Assembly (NCBI GenBank): GCA_016124195.1
Contig: WGOE01000012.1
Location: forward strand, 124,001 to 188,000
Length of the DNA stretch: 64,000 bases
Reading direction: 5' to 3'
From: a bacterium
GTDB lineage: Bacteria > Pseudomonadota > Alphaproteobacteria > Rhodobacterales > Rhodobacteraceae
Shown here: positions 28,498 through 37,049 of the stretch, piece after piece
Layout: each line of letters opens with the position of its first letter
How positions within the stretch are numbered: position 1 is the first letter of the stretch
Position numbers and translations under genes: made by a program
Notes under the pieces: generated by a model
The model's database searches: none
Seen by the model: only the letters and a program-made list of their open reading frames with translations
Told to the model about the DNA's origin: nothing

Positions 28498-28863
28498 GTG
28501 ATGGCGCCGGGCCCGTCCCCTTATGCAGAAACAGGAACGACCTTGTCCGAGACCAGTGCGCCGCTTGATGTGGCCCCCGTGACGGTGATTGCCCTCGTCA
28601 CGATTGCCGAAGATGCGCCGCGCGCGCTTGCCGCCTATCTGGAGGTGACCACGCCCTTGCTGGAACGTGCCGGGGCGCGGATCATCAAGCGCTTTGCCAT
28701 GCAGGAGCAGATCGTGGGCCGCGCGCCGGTCCAATCGGCGGTGATCGTGGAATATCCCAACAGGGCGGCGGTCGACATGGTGTTCAACAGCCCGGAATAT
28801 CGCAGGATCATCCCGATCCGCGACAAGGCTTTCCTGCGCTATCACGTCAGCATCTCGGCCTGA
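28498..28863 (+). CDS. DUF1330-like small protein (start uncertain, possibly TTG 28543)
   Basis: YLEVTTPLLERAGARIIKRF ... AVIVEYPNRAAVDMVFNSPEYRRIIPIRDKAFLRYHVSI. Confidence 0.7.
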   Translation: MMAPGPSPYAETGTTLSETSAPLDVAPVTVIALVTIAEDAPRALAAYLEVTTPLLERAGARIIKRFAMQEQIVGRAPVQSAVIVEYPNRAAVDMVFNSPEYRRIIPIRDKAFLRYHVSISA

Positions 28864-28965
28864 CCGGGCAGGCGCCGGGCGCAAAATCCTGCGCCTGAGG
28901 TGCGGCGGTCAACGCTTTGCTAACCGGTTTGCGCCAAGTTGGGCCGAGGCAAGGCAGGTATTTCA

Positions 28966-30042
28966 ATGGCAGAGGCTGGAATCATCCGTCGCAAGCTCGC
29001 GGCCGGGCGCGCGGTGAGCGCAGAGGGCGGGCCGGGGGCCGATCGGGGCTGGCGCATCGGTCTGGCGCGGGCGGCGCGCGATCTGCTCAAGGTGGCGCTG
29101 GATGTGCATGCGCTGACAGTGGAACGACGCTCGCTGGCCGAACTGGCCGAACTGGTGCCCGACCGGGCGCTGATCGCGGTGCTGGAAGGGCCCGCCGAAG
29201 GCTTGGGCGCCATCGTCTTGTCGCAACCCATCCTGTCGGGCTTCATCGAGGCGCAGACGATCGGGCGGGTCCGCAATCAGGAAACGCCGTCGCGCAAGCC
29301 CACCCGCACCGATGCCGCCATGGTGATCGGGGTGATCGACGCGGCCTTGGCCGGGCTTGAGGGCGCGCTGGCCGAAGAGGCGGATCTGGTCTGGGCCGGC
29401 GGCTTTCGCTATGCCTCGTTTCTGGATGATCCGCGACCCCTGACCCTGCTGCTGGAGGATGCGCCGCTGCGCGTGTTGCGGGCTCAGGTCTCGCTGGCCG
29501 GCGGTCTGCGCGAGGGGCAGATCCTGCTGGCCCTGCCGGCCGAGGGGCGCGGCGAAAGGCCCGAGACGGTGCCGGATGCGTCGCTTTCCCATGACCATGG
29601 CCCCATGTTCTCCGAGGCGCTGGCCGACCGGATCCATGGCGCGCAGACGCGGGTTGAGGCGGTTCTGGCACGTCTGACCATGCCCTTGGCGCAGGTCATG
29701 GGCCTGAGCGAGGGCATGATCCTGCCCCTGCCGCAGGCCGCGCTGGACCGGATCAGCCTTGAAGGTCTGGATGGGCGGCGGGTTGGCGAAGGCAAGCTGG
29801 GCCAGAACCGCGGCATGCGCGCGGTGCGTCTGACCGACAAATCCAGTCAGGACGGTGGCGCGGGCCCGGCCGTGGCGGGCAGCGGCTTTTCGGTGGCCGG
29901 GCTGGCGCCCTATGCGCGGCCCGTCGCCGCAGCTTCTGGCGATCCCGCGGGCGACTTTCCTGCGATGGATTTCCCCGCCATGGATTTCCCCGCGATGGAT
30001 CCGCAGGATCTGTCGAGCTTTCTGGCGACCGGAACCGACTGA
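28966..30042 (+). CDS. FliM/FliN-family flagellar motor switch C-terminal domain protein
   Basis: VEAVLARLTMPLAQVMGLSEGMILPLPQAALDRISLEGLDGRRVGEGKLGQNRGMRAVRL. Confidence 0.7.
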   Translation: MAEAGIIRRKLAAGRAVSAEGGPGADRGWRIGLARAARDLLKVALDVHALTVERRSLAELAELVPDRALIAVLEGPAEGLGAIVLSQPILSGFIEAQTIGRVRNQETPSRKPTRTDAAMVIGVIDAALAGLEGALAEEADLVWAGGFRYASFLDDPRPLTLLLEDAPLRVLRAQVSLAGGLREGQILLALPAEGRGERPETVPDASLSHDHGPMFSEALADRIHGAQTRVEAVLARLTMPLAQVMGLSEGMILPLPQAALDRISLEGLDGRRVGEGKLGQNRGMRAVRLTDKSSQDGGAGPAVAGSGFSVAGLAPYARPVAAASGDPAGDFPAMDFPAMDFPAMDPQDLSSFLATGTD

Positions 30043-30265
30043 CCGGCGCAGGACGGGGGCAGGACTCGGGGCAGAATCGGGGCAGAATCGGGCGCGCGGG
30101 GTTGCGCCCGCGGATTCTGGCGGCCGGTTCGGATGCGGGATAGAGGCCGGTTCGCGGGATCGCGCGACCCGGGCCAGCGGTCCTCGCCGCACGGCTGGGC
30201 AGACCGCGCGGGCCGCAGGAGGGTCCGGCAGACGCCGCCCCCCTGCAAATGCCCGTTGCCCGTGC

Positions 30266-31141
30266 CTATTTCGCCGAAGCGCGCGCCTCTATCAGGTCGC
30301 GCAGCGGTTCGAGGTTGTAGCCGAATTTCGCAGGCAGGCCGATCAGCTCGTCGGTCGGGCGGCTGCCCGCCTGCATCAGCGCCCAGGCGCAGGAGGACCG
30401 GTTGCCCGAGGCGCAATAGGCAAAGACCGGGCCCGCGCTGTCCGTCACGGCCTTCATCTGGGTCGCCAGCACCGTGTCGGAAAAATTGCCCGGCGTGATC
30501 GGGTTGATGAAGAAGGTCAGGCCAAGCGCCTCGGCCGCGGCCTTCATCGGCTCGGCGCGCAGGCCGGGGGGAATTTCGCCATCGGGACGGTTGTCGATCA
30601 CCGTGGTGAAGCCGGCCGCCTTGAGCGCCGCAAGGTCGGCGGGCTCGATCTGGGGCGAGACGGCAAAGGTCGGGGTCAGGGCGCGGATGTCCATGGCGTT
30701 CCTTTTGGCTGGTGCGCCCGCCGCATCGATGCGGGCGCGCAGAGAGGGTGCGCCGACCATACCCGCCGACATGGCCAGAAGAAAGACCAGACCGCCCCAG
30801 CCGCCAAAGCCCAGCGAGGCGAGCGACGGGCCGGGGCAGAGCCCGGCCAGCGCCCAGCCCATGCCGAAGATCACCGAGCCGATCACGAGGTTCGGGCCGA
30901 CCTCGCGCTTGGGTGGCGCGGGCAGGGCAAAGCCCAGGACCGAGGCCTGCCGCCTTGCCGCCACCCGCCACGCGACCGCCATCGGCAGGATCGCACCGGC
31001 CATCACAAAGGCCAGCGTCGCATCCCACTGGCCGAAGACATCCAGCCAGGCCTGCACTTTCAGCGTGTTCGTCATGCCCGACAGCAAGAGCCCCGCGCCG
31101 AAGACGCCGCCGCAGATCAGGCCGACCAGAAGGCGAGCCAT
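30266..31141 (-). CDS. YedE-like (DUF6691) membrane protein fused in frame to a TIGR01244-type sulfurtransferase/phosphatase domain
   Basis: GLICGGVFGAGLLLSGMTNTLKVQAWLDVFGQWD then TPTFAVSPQIEPADLAALKAAGFTTVIDNRPDGE ... VFAYCASGNRSSCAWAL. Confidence 0.85.
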   Translation of the reverse strand: MARLLVGLICGGVFGAGLLLSGMTNTLKVQAWLDVFGQWDATLAFVMAGAILPMAVAWRVAARRQASVLGFALPAPPKREVGPNLVIGSVIFGMGWALAGLCPGPSLASLGFGGWGGLVFLLAMSAGMVGAPSLRARIDAAGAPAKRNAMDIRALTPTFAVSPQIEPADLAALKAAGFTTVIDNRPDGEIPPGLRAEPMKAAAEALGLTFFINPITPGNFSDTVLATQMKAVTDSAGPVFAYCASGNRSSCAWALMQAGSRPTDELIGLPAKFGYNLEPLRDLIEARASAK

Positions 31142-31142
31142 G

Positions 31143-31568
31143 TCAGATCACCCCCAGGACATGGCGCATCAGGGCCATGGTCAGGCCTCCGGCCAGAACG
31201 TAAAACACGGTTGCGACGATGCCGCGCAGCGACAGGCGCGAAATGCCGCAGACCCCGTGACCCGAGGTGCAGCCGTTGGCGAGCCTTGTGCCCAACCCCA
31301 CCAGCAGCCCGCCCAGCACGATCACCGCCCAGTTGCCGGTCAGATGCGTGGTCGAGGGCACCAGCCGTGTCATGAGCCAGGGCACCGCGACCAGCCCCGC
31401 GATGAAGGCCAGCCGGTCGACCCAGTCGGACCAGCCGCTGCGATCCACCAGCCCGCCGTAAATGCCGGAAATCCCCATGATCCTGCCGTTCAACAGCAGG
31501 TAGCCCGAGGCGGCCAGCCCGATGAGCAAACCGCCGCCAAAGCCCCAGATCCAGTCCGTCTGCATCAT
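31143..31568 (-). CDS. YeeE/YedE family protein
   Basis: GFGGGLLIGLAASGYLLLNGRIMGISGIYGGLV; GTRLANGCTSGHGVCGISRLSLRG. Confidence 0.9.
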   Translation of the reverse strand: MMQTDWIWGFGGGLLIGLAASGYLLLNGRIMGISGIYGGLVDRSGWSDWVDRLAFIAGLVAVPWLMTRLVPSTTHLTGNWAVIVLGGLLVGLGTRLANGCTSGHGVCGISRLSLRGIVATVFYVLAGGLTMALMRHVLGVI

Positions 31569-31602
31569 AGCCTCGTCTTTCGCCCGGCCGGGGCCGGGGG
31601 GG

Positions 31603-32466
31603 TTAGAGCCCGTTGATCGGCACTTTCAGATAGGTCAGGCCGTTGTCTTCGGGTTCGGGCATTTGCCCCGCCCGCATGTTGACTTGCAAGGACGGAATGA
31701 TCAGGCGCGGCATGGCGAGCGTGGCATCGCGCGCCTCGCGCATCGCGACAAAGTCATCTTTCGGCTTGCCGGCGCCGACATGCTTGTTGAAGGCCTTCTG
31801 GGCGCCCACCGTCGTCTCCCAGGCATAGGCGTCGCGTCCAGGCGCCTTGTAATCGTGGCAGACGAAGATCCGCGTCTCGTCGGGCAGGGCCAGGATGCGC
31901 TGGATGCTGTCATACATCACCGCGGCCGACCCGCCGGGAAAATCGCAGCGCGCCGTGCCGTAGTCGGGCATGAAAAGCGTATCGCCCACGAAGGCCGCAT
32001 CGCCGATCACATAGGTCATGCAGGCCGGCGTGTGGCCCGGCGTGTGGAGCGCATCGCAGCGCATCTGGCCGATCATCAGGCTGTCGCCATCCCGCAGCAG
32101 CCGGTCGAACTGCGATCCGTCGCGGGCAAAGCGCGTGCCCTCGTTGAAGACCTTGCCGAAGGTCTGTTGCACCACGGTGATGCGGTCGCCGATCGCCAGC
32201 TTGCCGCCAAGCGCCTCTTGCAGATAGGGGGCGGCGGACAGATGGTCGGCGTGGACATGGGTTTCGAGGATCCATTCCAGCCGCAGACCCTGATCCCTGA
32301 TGAAGGCAATCACCGCATCGGCCGAGCGCGTGTCGGTCCGCCCGGAGGCATAGTCGAAATCCAGAACCGAATCGATCACCGCGCAGGCCGATCCTTCGGG
32401 CTCGGACACGACATAGGTCGCGGTATTGGTGGCTTCGTCAAAGAAAGCATGGACGCGGGGATGCAT
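31603..32466 (-). CDS. MBL-fold metallo-hydrolase (Blh/persulfide dioxygenase-like)
   Basis: LEWILETHVHADHLSAAPYLQ; ALHTPGHTPACMTY; VGDTLFMPDYGTARCDFPGG. Confidence 0.9.
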   Translation of the reverse strand: MHPRVHAFFDEATNTATYVVSEPEGSACAVIDSVLDFDYASGRTDTRSADAVIAFIRDQGLRLEWILETHVHADHLSAAPYLQEALGGKLAIGDRITVVQQTFGKVFNEGTRFARDGSQFDRLLRDGDSLMIGQMRCDALHTPGHTPACMTYVIGDAAFVGDTLFMPDYGTARCDFPGGSAAVMYDSIQRILALPDETRIFVCHDYKAPGRDAYAWETTVGAQKAFNKHVGAGKPKDDFVAMREARDATLAMPRLIIPSLQVNMRAGQMPEPEDNGLTYLKVPINGL

Positions 32467-32614
32467 GATGACCTCTCAAGCCGGGTGTCTGGCCGCAGTA
32501 TAAATTCCAGCGGGCGCATATGTAAGCCTCGTGTCGGATCTGGCGCCCGAATTGATGTGAATCAAGGCCGGGGGTGCGCGCAGGGCGTAGGTTTCCTCAA
32601 CGAGGGAGAGTGTC

Positions 32615-32932
32615 ATGACGTCGATTGCAGACCGCAAAATCCAGCTTGAAGCCCGCCGCGATGCCCTTTTGGGCCGGCTTGGCGGCATCAAGACCGAGCT
32701 TGAGACCGAGAATGAAAGGGACTGGGAAGAGCTTGCCACCCAGCACGAGGATGACGAAGTCCTCGAAGGTCTGGGTGTCGAGGCGCAGACCGAACTGCGC
32801 GCCATCAGCGCCGCCCTGGCCCGCGTCGAAGCCGGCACCTACGGGATTTGCGTGAAATGCGGCGACCAGATCGGCGCGGCGCGGCTTGACGTGCTGCCCT
32901 ATACCCCCTTTTGCAAGGAGTGCGCAGAATGA
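32615..32932 (+). CDS. DksA/TraR C4-type zinc finger protein
   Basis: GTYGICVKCGDQIGAARLDVLPYTPFCKECAE. Confidence 0.9.
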   Translation: MTSIADRKIQLEARRDALLGRLGGIKTELETENERDWEELATQHEDDEVLEGLGVEAQTELRAISAALARVEAGTYGICVKCGDQIGAARLDVLPYTPFCKECAE

Positions 32933-33150
32933 CCGAACCCGACAAGAAACCGCTGCCGACGCCGGCCGATGTGGTCGGCCAATGGGCCAAGGCCGTCGTG
33001 GCCACCGAAGACGCGGCGCTGGCCGTGCTCAAGGCCGAGATGGAGGGGCTGTCGGTGCTGTTTGGCGGCGAAAGTGCCGCCCGGACCCCCGAAGAGATCA
33101 AGGCGGATGAGGCGCGGACCGAAGCCGGTTTTGACAACATGCCGGTCTGA
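32929..33150 (+). CDS. hypothetical small protein (73 aa)
   Basis: ATGA overlap with the dksA-like gene; MTEPDKKPLPTPADVVGQWAKAVVATEDAALAVLKAEMEGLSVLF. Confidence 0.65.
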   Translation: MTEPDKKPLPTPADVVGQWAKAVVATEDAALAVLKAEMEGLSVLFGGESAARTPEEIKADEARTEAGFDNMPV

Positions 33151-33197
33151 GGCGCGTTTGCCGCGCTTGCCTGTGGACAAGTCCGCCCGTTTGCCCC

Positions 33198-35078
33198 TTG
33201 AATGGGCGCAAAAGGCCGGGGGATAAGGTGCAAGACAACAAGGGACCATCGGGGCAGGCGGCAGAAGGCGACAGGATGCAGGGCGCGGGTCCGGTCAGGC
33301 TGGACAGGATCGGCTCTGTCGCCGTGCTGGTTCTGGCCCATCCGCCGGTCAACACGTTGGTGGGCCCTTTGGTGCGCGCCCTTTCCGAGGCGCTGGACAC
33401 TGTGGCCTCTGACCCCGAGGTCGATGCCGTGATCCTGCGCGGCGAGGGGCGCTGCTTTTCGGCGGGCGCCGATATCCGCGAGGCCGGGCAGGTGGCGCGG
33501 ATGGCCGAACTGGGCGCGCTTTGCCGCAAGGTCGAAAACCTGTCCAAGCCGGTGATTGCCGCCCTGCATGGCTCGGCCCTGGGCGCGGGGCTGGAGCTTG
33601 CGATGGCGGCGCATTACCGGATTGCCAATGCGGCGGCGGTTCTGGGCCTGCCCGAGGTGGGGCTTGGCCTTTTGCCCGCGGCCGGGGCGACGCAGCGTCT
33701 GCCGCGGCTGGTGGGGGCGGAACCGGCGCTGCGGCTCCTGGTGGGGGGGCTGCCGCTGCGCGCCCCCGAGGCGCTGGCGCTGGGGCTTGTCGACCGCGTG
33801 GTAACCGAGGGTCTGGGCGAGGCCGCGCTTGCCATGGCGCAGGAACATCTGCCGACCCGCCCGACCGCGATGCTGGGTGTGGGCTTGCGCGATGCGGTGG
33901 CCTATCAGGCCGCGGTGGCGGCGGCGCGGGCGGCCGACCGCGGCAATCCCTTGCCCGCCCCGGCCCGCATCATCGAATGTGTCGAGGCGGCGGCGCTGTT
34001 GCCCTTCGAGATGGGGCTGGTGCTGGAAGAGACCGCCTTTGCCGATCTGGCCGCCACGCCGCAGGCGCATGGCCTGCATCACGCCTTCGTGGCCGAGCGT
34101 CTGGCCCTGATGCCTCCGGTCGAGATCGCCGGGCGCAGCCTGCCCGCCCTGACGTCGCTGGCGATCTGGGGCGCCGAGGACCCGGCCGCGGATCTGGCGC
34201 TGCAGGCCCTCACGGCCGGGCTGCGGGTGGCGCTGTGTGATCCGGACCGCGCGCGCCTGACCGCGGCGTTGAGCCGGATTGCCGCCATGCAGGAACAGGC
34301 CGTGGTGGCCGGTCAGATGACGGAGGACAGCCGCGATGCCGCCTGGGCGCGGCTCGCCTCGGATCTGTCCTTTGCTGCCCTGCACGAGGCGGGTCATGTG
34401 GCGGATCTGGTTTTGGTGAGCCCGGGCCAGTCGTCCCTGGGTCTGCCGGCCGGGGTGGTGGCGGCCACGATGGGCGCTGCCGCGCAGGGCGCCGGCATCA
34501 CCGTGCCCGAGGCGCCGGGCGGGCTGGCCGAACTGGCGATCGGCCCGGGCGCGACGCTGGATCAGATCGGCCTCCTGGCCGCGCTGGGCCGACGCCTCGG
34601 CTGGCGGGTGGTGACGGTGGGGCCGGGCGGCCCGGTCGAGTTGGGCCTGCGGCTGGCGCTTGACGCGGCCGAACGCCATCTGGCGCAGTCCGTGCCGCCC
34701 GAGGCGATTGCGGCGGCGCTTGCGGCCTTTGGGATGGGGCAGGGCGGCGGGCAGGGCGGCTTGCGGCCGCAAACGGCGATGCCGCGCGGCGGGCGGGTGC
34801 TGGTCCAGACCTGTCTGGCCGCTTTGGCCGCCGAGGGCGCGCGGATGCTGGCCGATGGCCGCGCACGCCGCCCCTGCGACATCGACGCGGTGGCGCTCGT
34901 CTCGGGCCTCATGCCGCGCTGGCAGGGCGGGCCGATGTTTCAGGCCGATCAGCGCGGGCTTCTGGTGCTGCGCGCCGATCTGCGCCGGATCGAGGGCGAC
35001 CCGGTCTTCGCCGTCTCGCCGCTTCTGGATGACATGATCGCCGAAAGCCGGCGTTTTGCCGATCTGAACGAGGGCTGA
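33198..35078 (+). CDS. enoyl-CoA hydratase / degenerate 3-hydroxyacyl-CoA dehydrogenase-like fusion protein (start uncertain)
   Basis: Crotonase GEGRCFSAGADIREAG, ALHGSALGAGLELAMAAHYRIA; FadB-like C-terminal region. Confidence 0.75.
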   Translation: MNGRKRPGDKVQDNKGPSGQAAEGDRMQGAGPVRLDRIGSVAVLVLAHPPVNTLVGPLVRALSEALDTVASDPEVDAVILRGEGRCFSAGADIREAGQVARMAELGALCRKVENLSKPVIAALHGSALGAGLELAMAAHYRIANAAAVLGLPEVGLGLLPAAGATQRLPRLVGAEPALRLLVGGLPLRAPEALALGLVDRVVTEGLGEAALAMAQEHLPTRPTAMLGVGLRDAVAYQAAVAAARAADRGNPLPAPARIIECVEAAALLPFEMGLVLEETAFADLAATPQAHGLHHAFVAERLALMPPVEIAGRSLPALTSLAIWGAEDPAADLALQALTAGLRVALCDPDRARLTAALSRIAAMQEQAVVAGQMTEDSRDAAWARLASDLSFAALHEAGHVADLVLVSPGQSSLGLPAGVVAATMGAAAQGAGITVPEAPGGLAELAIGPGATLDQIGLLAALGRRLGWRVVTVGPGGPVELGLRLALDAAERHLAQSVPPEAIAAALAAFGMGQGGGQGGLRPQTAMPRGGRVLVQTCLAALAAEGARMLADGRARRPCDIDAVALVSGLMPRWQGGPMFQADQRGLLVLRADLRRIEGDPVFAVSPLLDDMIAESRRFADLNEG

Positions 35079-35160
35079 AGCGGGGGCACCGGTAGGGCCG
35101 CGGGCTGTGGGCAGGTTGCGGGCAGGCTGCGGGATCGTCGATCTGCGCCGCGCGGGCCGG

Positions 35161-35370
35161 TCAGCGCAGGACGAGGCCTGCCACCACGCAGATCAGGCCC
35201 AGGATTGCCACCCCCATCGAGGCGAGGTTCAGCGTCACCACCCGCTGCATCAGCGCGCGGGCGGTGTCGGGGTCGGCGCGTTTGGCCGCCATCGACAGGC
35301 TGACGCAGCGCGCAAGACCCGCGACACCCAGCAGGGCCACCACCGCCCCGCCCCAGATCAAAGCTGCCAT
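35161..35370 (-). CDS. small two-TM membrane protein
   Basis: MAALIWGGAVVALLGVAGLARCVSLSMAAKRADPDTARALMQRVVTLNLASMGVAILGLICVVAGLVLR. Confidence 0.65.
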   Translation of the reverse strand: MAALIWGGAVVALLGVAGLARCVSLSMAAKRADPDTARALMQRVVTLNLASMGVAILGLICVVAGLVLR

Positions 35371-35487
35371 GGCGGCCTCCTCTTTTGCTGACCCGCGCCT
35401 AGCGGCTTGGCGGCGCCATGTCCAGTCTTGCACCCCTGTTGTCCGGCGGTATAGGGAAGAGGCCCAGTCCTTTTGCGGAGCCTTCAG

Positions 35488-35742
35488 ATGTCCAGCCCGA
35501 ACGATGCCTATGCCGTCACAGCCGACGAACTGCGCCAGTTCATCGAACGCTGCGAACAGCTGGAAGCCGAAAAGAAGGACCTGGCCGAACAGCTGAAAGA
35601 GGTGATGGCCGAAGCCAAGGGGCGCGGCTATGACACCAAGGTCCTGCGCAAGGTCATCGCCCTGCGCAAGCGCAAGCCCGACGAACTGGCCGAGGAGGAA
35701 GCCGTGCTCGAGGTCTACAAGGCCGCGCTCGGCATGGCCTGA
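35488..35742 (+). CDS. gapR: GapR family (DUF2312) DNA-binding protein
   Basis: YAVTADELRQFIERCEQLEAEKKDLAEQLKEVMAEAKGRGYDTKVLRKVIALRKRKPDELAEEEAVLEVYKAALGM. Confidence 0.9.
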   Translation: MSSPNDAYAVTADELRQFIERCEQLEAEKKDLAEQLKEVMAEAKGRGYDTKVLRKVIALRKRKPDELAEEEAVLEVYKAALGMA

Positions 35743-35792
35743 GCCTGGGCGGCCCTGCCCGCCGCACTGTAATCTTCCACCCGCCCACCGAC

Positions 35793-35950
35793 GATTTTTC
35801 TGCGAAAAATCTGGCCGCGGGAGATGAAAAATCCGGCCATGGTGGATGAAAAATCCGGCCGTGGGGGATGAAAAATCTGGCGGCGAGGGGATGAAAAACC
35901 GGCCATGGTGGATGAAAAACCCCGCAGTGGGGATTTTTCGCAGAAAAATC
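35793..35950. repeat. Array of six about 22-bp A-tract units bounded by a perfect 19-bp inverted repeat
   Basis: Left GATTTTTCTGCGAAAAATC (35793..35811), units GAAAAAtcyGGCCryGGKGGAT (35804..35934), right GATTTTTCGCAGAAAAATC (35932..35950). Confidence 0.9.
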
Positions 35951-35966
35951 GTGGCGCGGGCTGGTG

Positions 35967-36854
35967 TCAGGGTGCTATGAAGCGCACTCCCGGCGTTGCC
36001 GCGATCCGCGCCACATCCTGTTCATAGTGCAGGGTCAGCGTTTCGACCGTGGCCTCGGTCCAGCCGGGCATCTCGATCTCGGTACTGATCTTTTCCTTCA
36101 GCGCGAACTTGTCGAGGAAGGCCGAAACGATCCGCCGCCGCATCTCGACCGAGGTGACGGGGTGGCTGTCGATATAGGCCTGCATGCGCTTTGTGCCTTC
36201 GGCCGGCATCAACTGGGTCAAGAGCTCGTCCTCGTCCTCAAGCACCGTGCCCGGAGCCTGGCCGGCCACCGCTTGCAGGACTTCAGGCCAGATCAACGGC
36301 GTGTCCTCGTCGCACCAGACGGTCAGGGGCACGTCGGGGTTCGCGGCGCGGATGTCTTCGACCACCTGCGACCAGCGCATGCCGAACAGGTCCACGCCCT
36401 TCAGGAAGTCCTCCGTGCTGGCCTTGCCGCCCTTCATCTTTTTCTGCTTGGCATAGACGGCGGGGAGAAAGCCTGCGGGATTGCGGATCGCGAGGTGAAA
36501 TTCCGCGCCGATCTGGGGAAAGATCTGGGTAAAGGCGCGGGTGCGGTCGCCCGCCGCCGGGTAAAGCGCGCCGTCGACCACCCAGGGCGCCAGTGCCAGA
36601 AAGTTCTCCCAACTCAGGATCAGGCGTTCGGCGCGGCCCTCTTCCATGATCTGTTCCAGGACCAGCGCCTGCGTGTCCACCGACGCCGCCTGTCCATTGA
36701 GAGCGATGGCCGTGTCGCGCATCAGGTTGCGGTAGCGCGTGGGGCCCGGCACGACGATGCCCTGTGCGGCCAGCGTTCCGCGGTTCTTCAACAGACAGCG
36801 CAGCAGACGCTCGTCATCGGTGCAATGTGCGCCCAGGTGGTAAACGATCCGCAT
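35967..36854 (-). CDS. hypothetical protein (sulfotransferase-like, weak)
   Basis: MRIVYHLGAHCTDDERLLRCLLKNRGTLAAQGIVVPGPTRYRNLMRD; long ORF with coherent composition. Confidence 0.6.
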   Translation of the reverse strand: MRIVYHLGAHCTDDERLLRCLLKNRGTLAAQGIVVPGPTRYRNLMRDTAIALNGQAASVDTQALVLEQIMEEGRAERLILSWENFLALAPWVVDGALYPAAGDRTRAFTQIFPQIGAEFHLAIRNPAGFLPAVYAKQKKMKGGKASTEDFLKGVDLFGMRWSQVVEDIRAANPDVPLTVWCDEDTPLIWPEVLQAVAGQAPGTVLEDEDELLTQLMPAEGTKRMQAYIDSHPVTSVEMRRRIVSAFLDKFALKEKISTEIEMPGWTEATVETLTLHYEQDVARIAATPGVRFIAP

Positions 36855-36937
36855 GTCAGGTCCTGCCCGGTTCTTGTTCTTTGCAGCGGAATATACGGGG
36901 TTTTCCCGGCAGGGAAACTGCTTTCCGCGCGGGACGC

Positions 36938-37049
36938 CGTGCCTGCCGCCGTGCGTGCCGTCGTGCCTGCCGCCGTGCGTGCCGTCAGCCCGACCCGCCG
37001 TCAGCCCGACCCGCCCTCAGCCCGACCTGCCGTCAGCCCGGCGCGCAGG
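36938..37049. repeat. Two adjacent tandem repeats: 24 bp x2, then 16 bp x about 4
   Basis: cgtgcctgccgccgtgcgtgccgt x2 (36938..36985), then cagcccgacccgccgt-type units from 36986. Confidence 0.85.

Noticed and set aside
32805-34772. 655-aa minus-strand ORF
   Set aside because: Mirror ORF of the FadB-like gene; composition typical of antisense high-GC frames
35715-35906. Minus-strand ORF with repeated MAGFSS/PRRQIFH/PRPDF peptides
   Set aside because: Translation of the A-tract repeat array; no start context or family, so treated as non-coding repeat
35804-35934. CRISPR-like array near gapR
   Set aside because: Contiguous 21-23 bp tandem units without unique spacers and no cas genes
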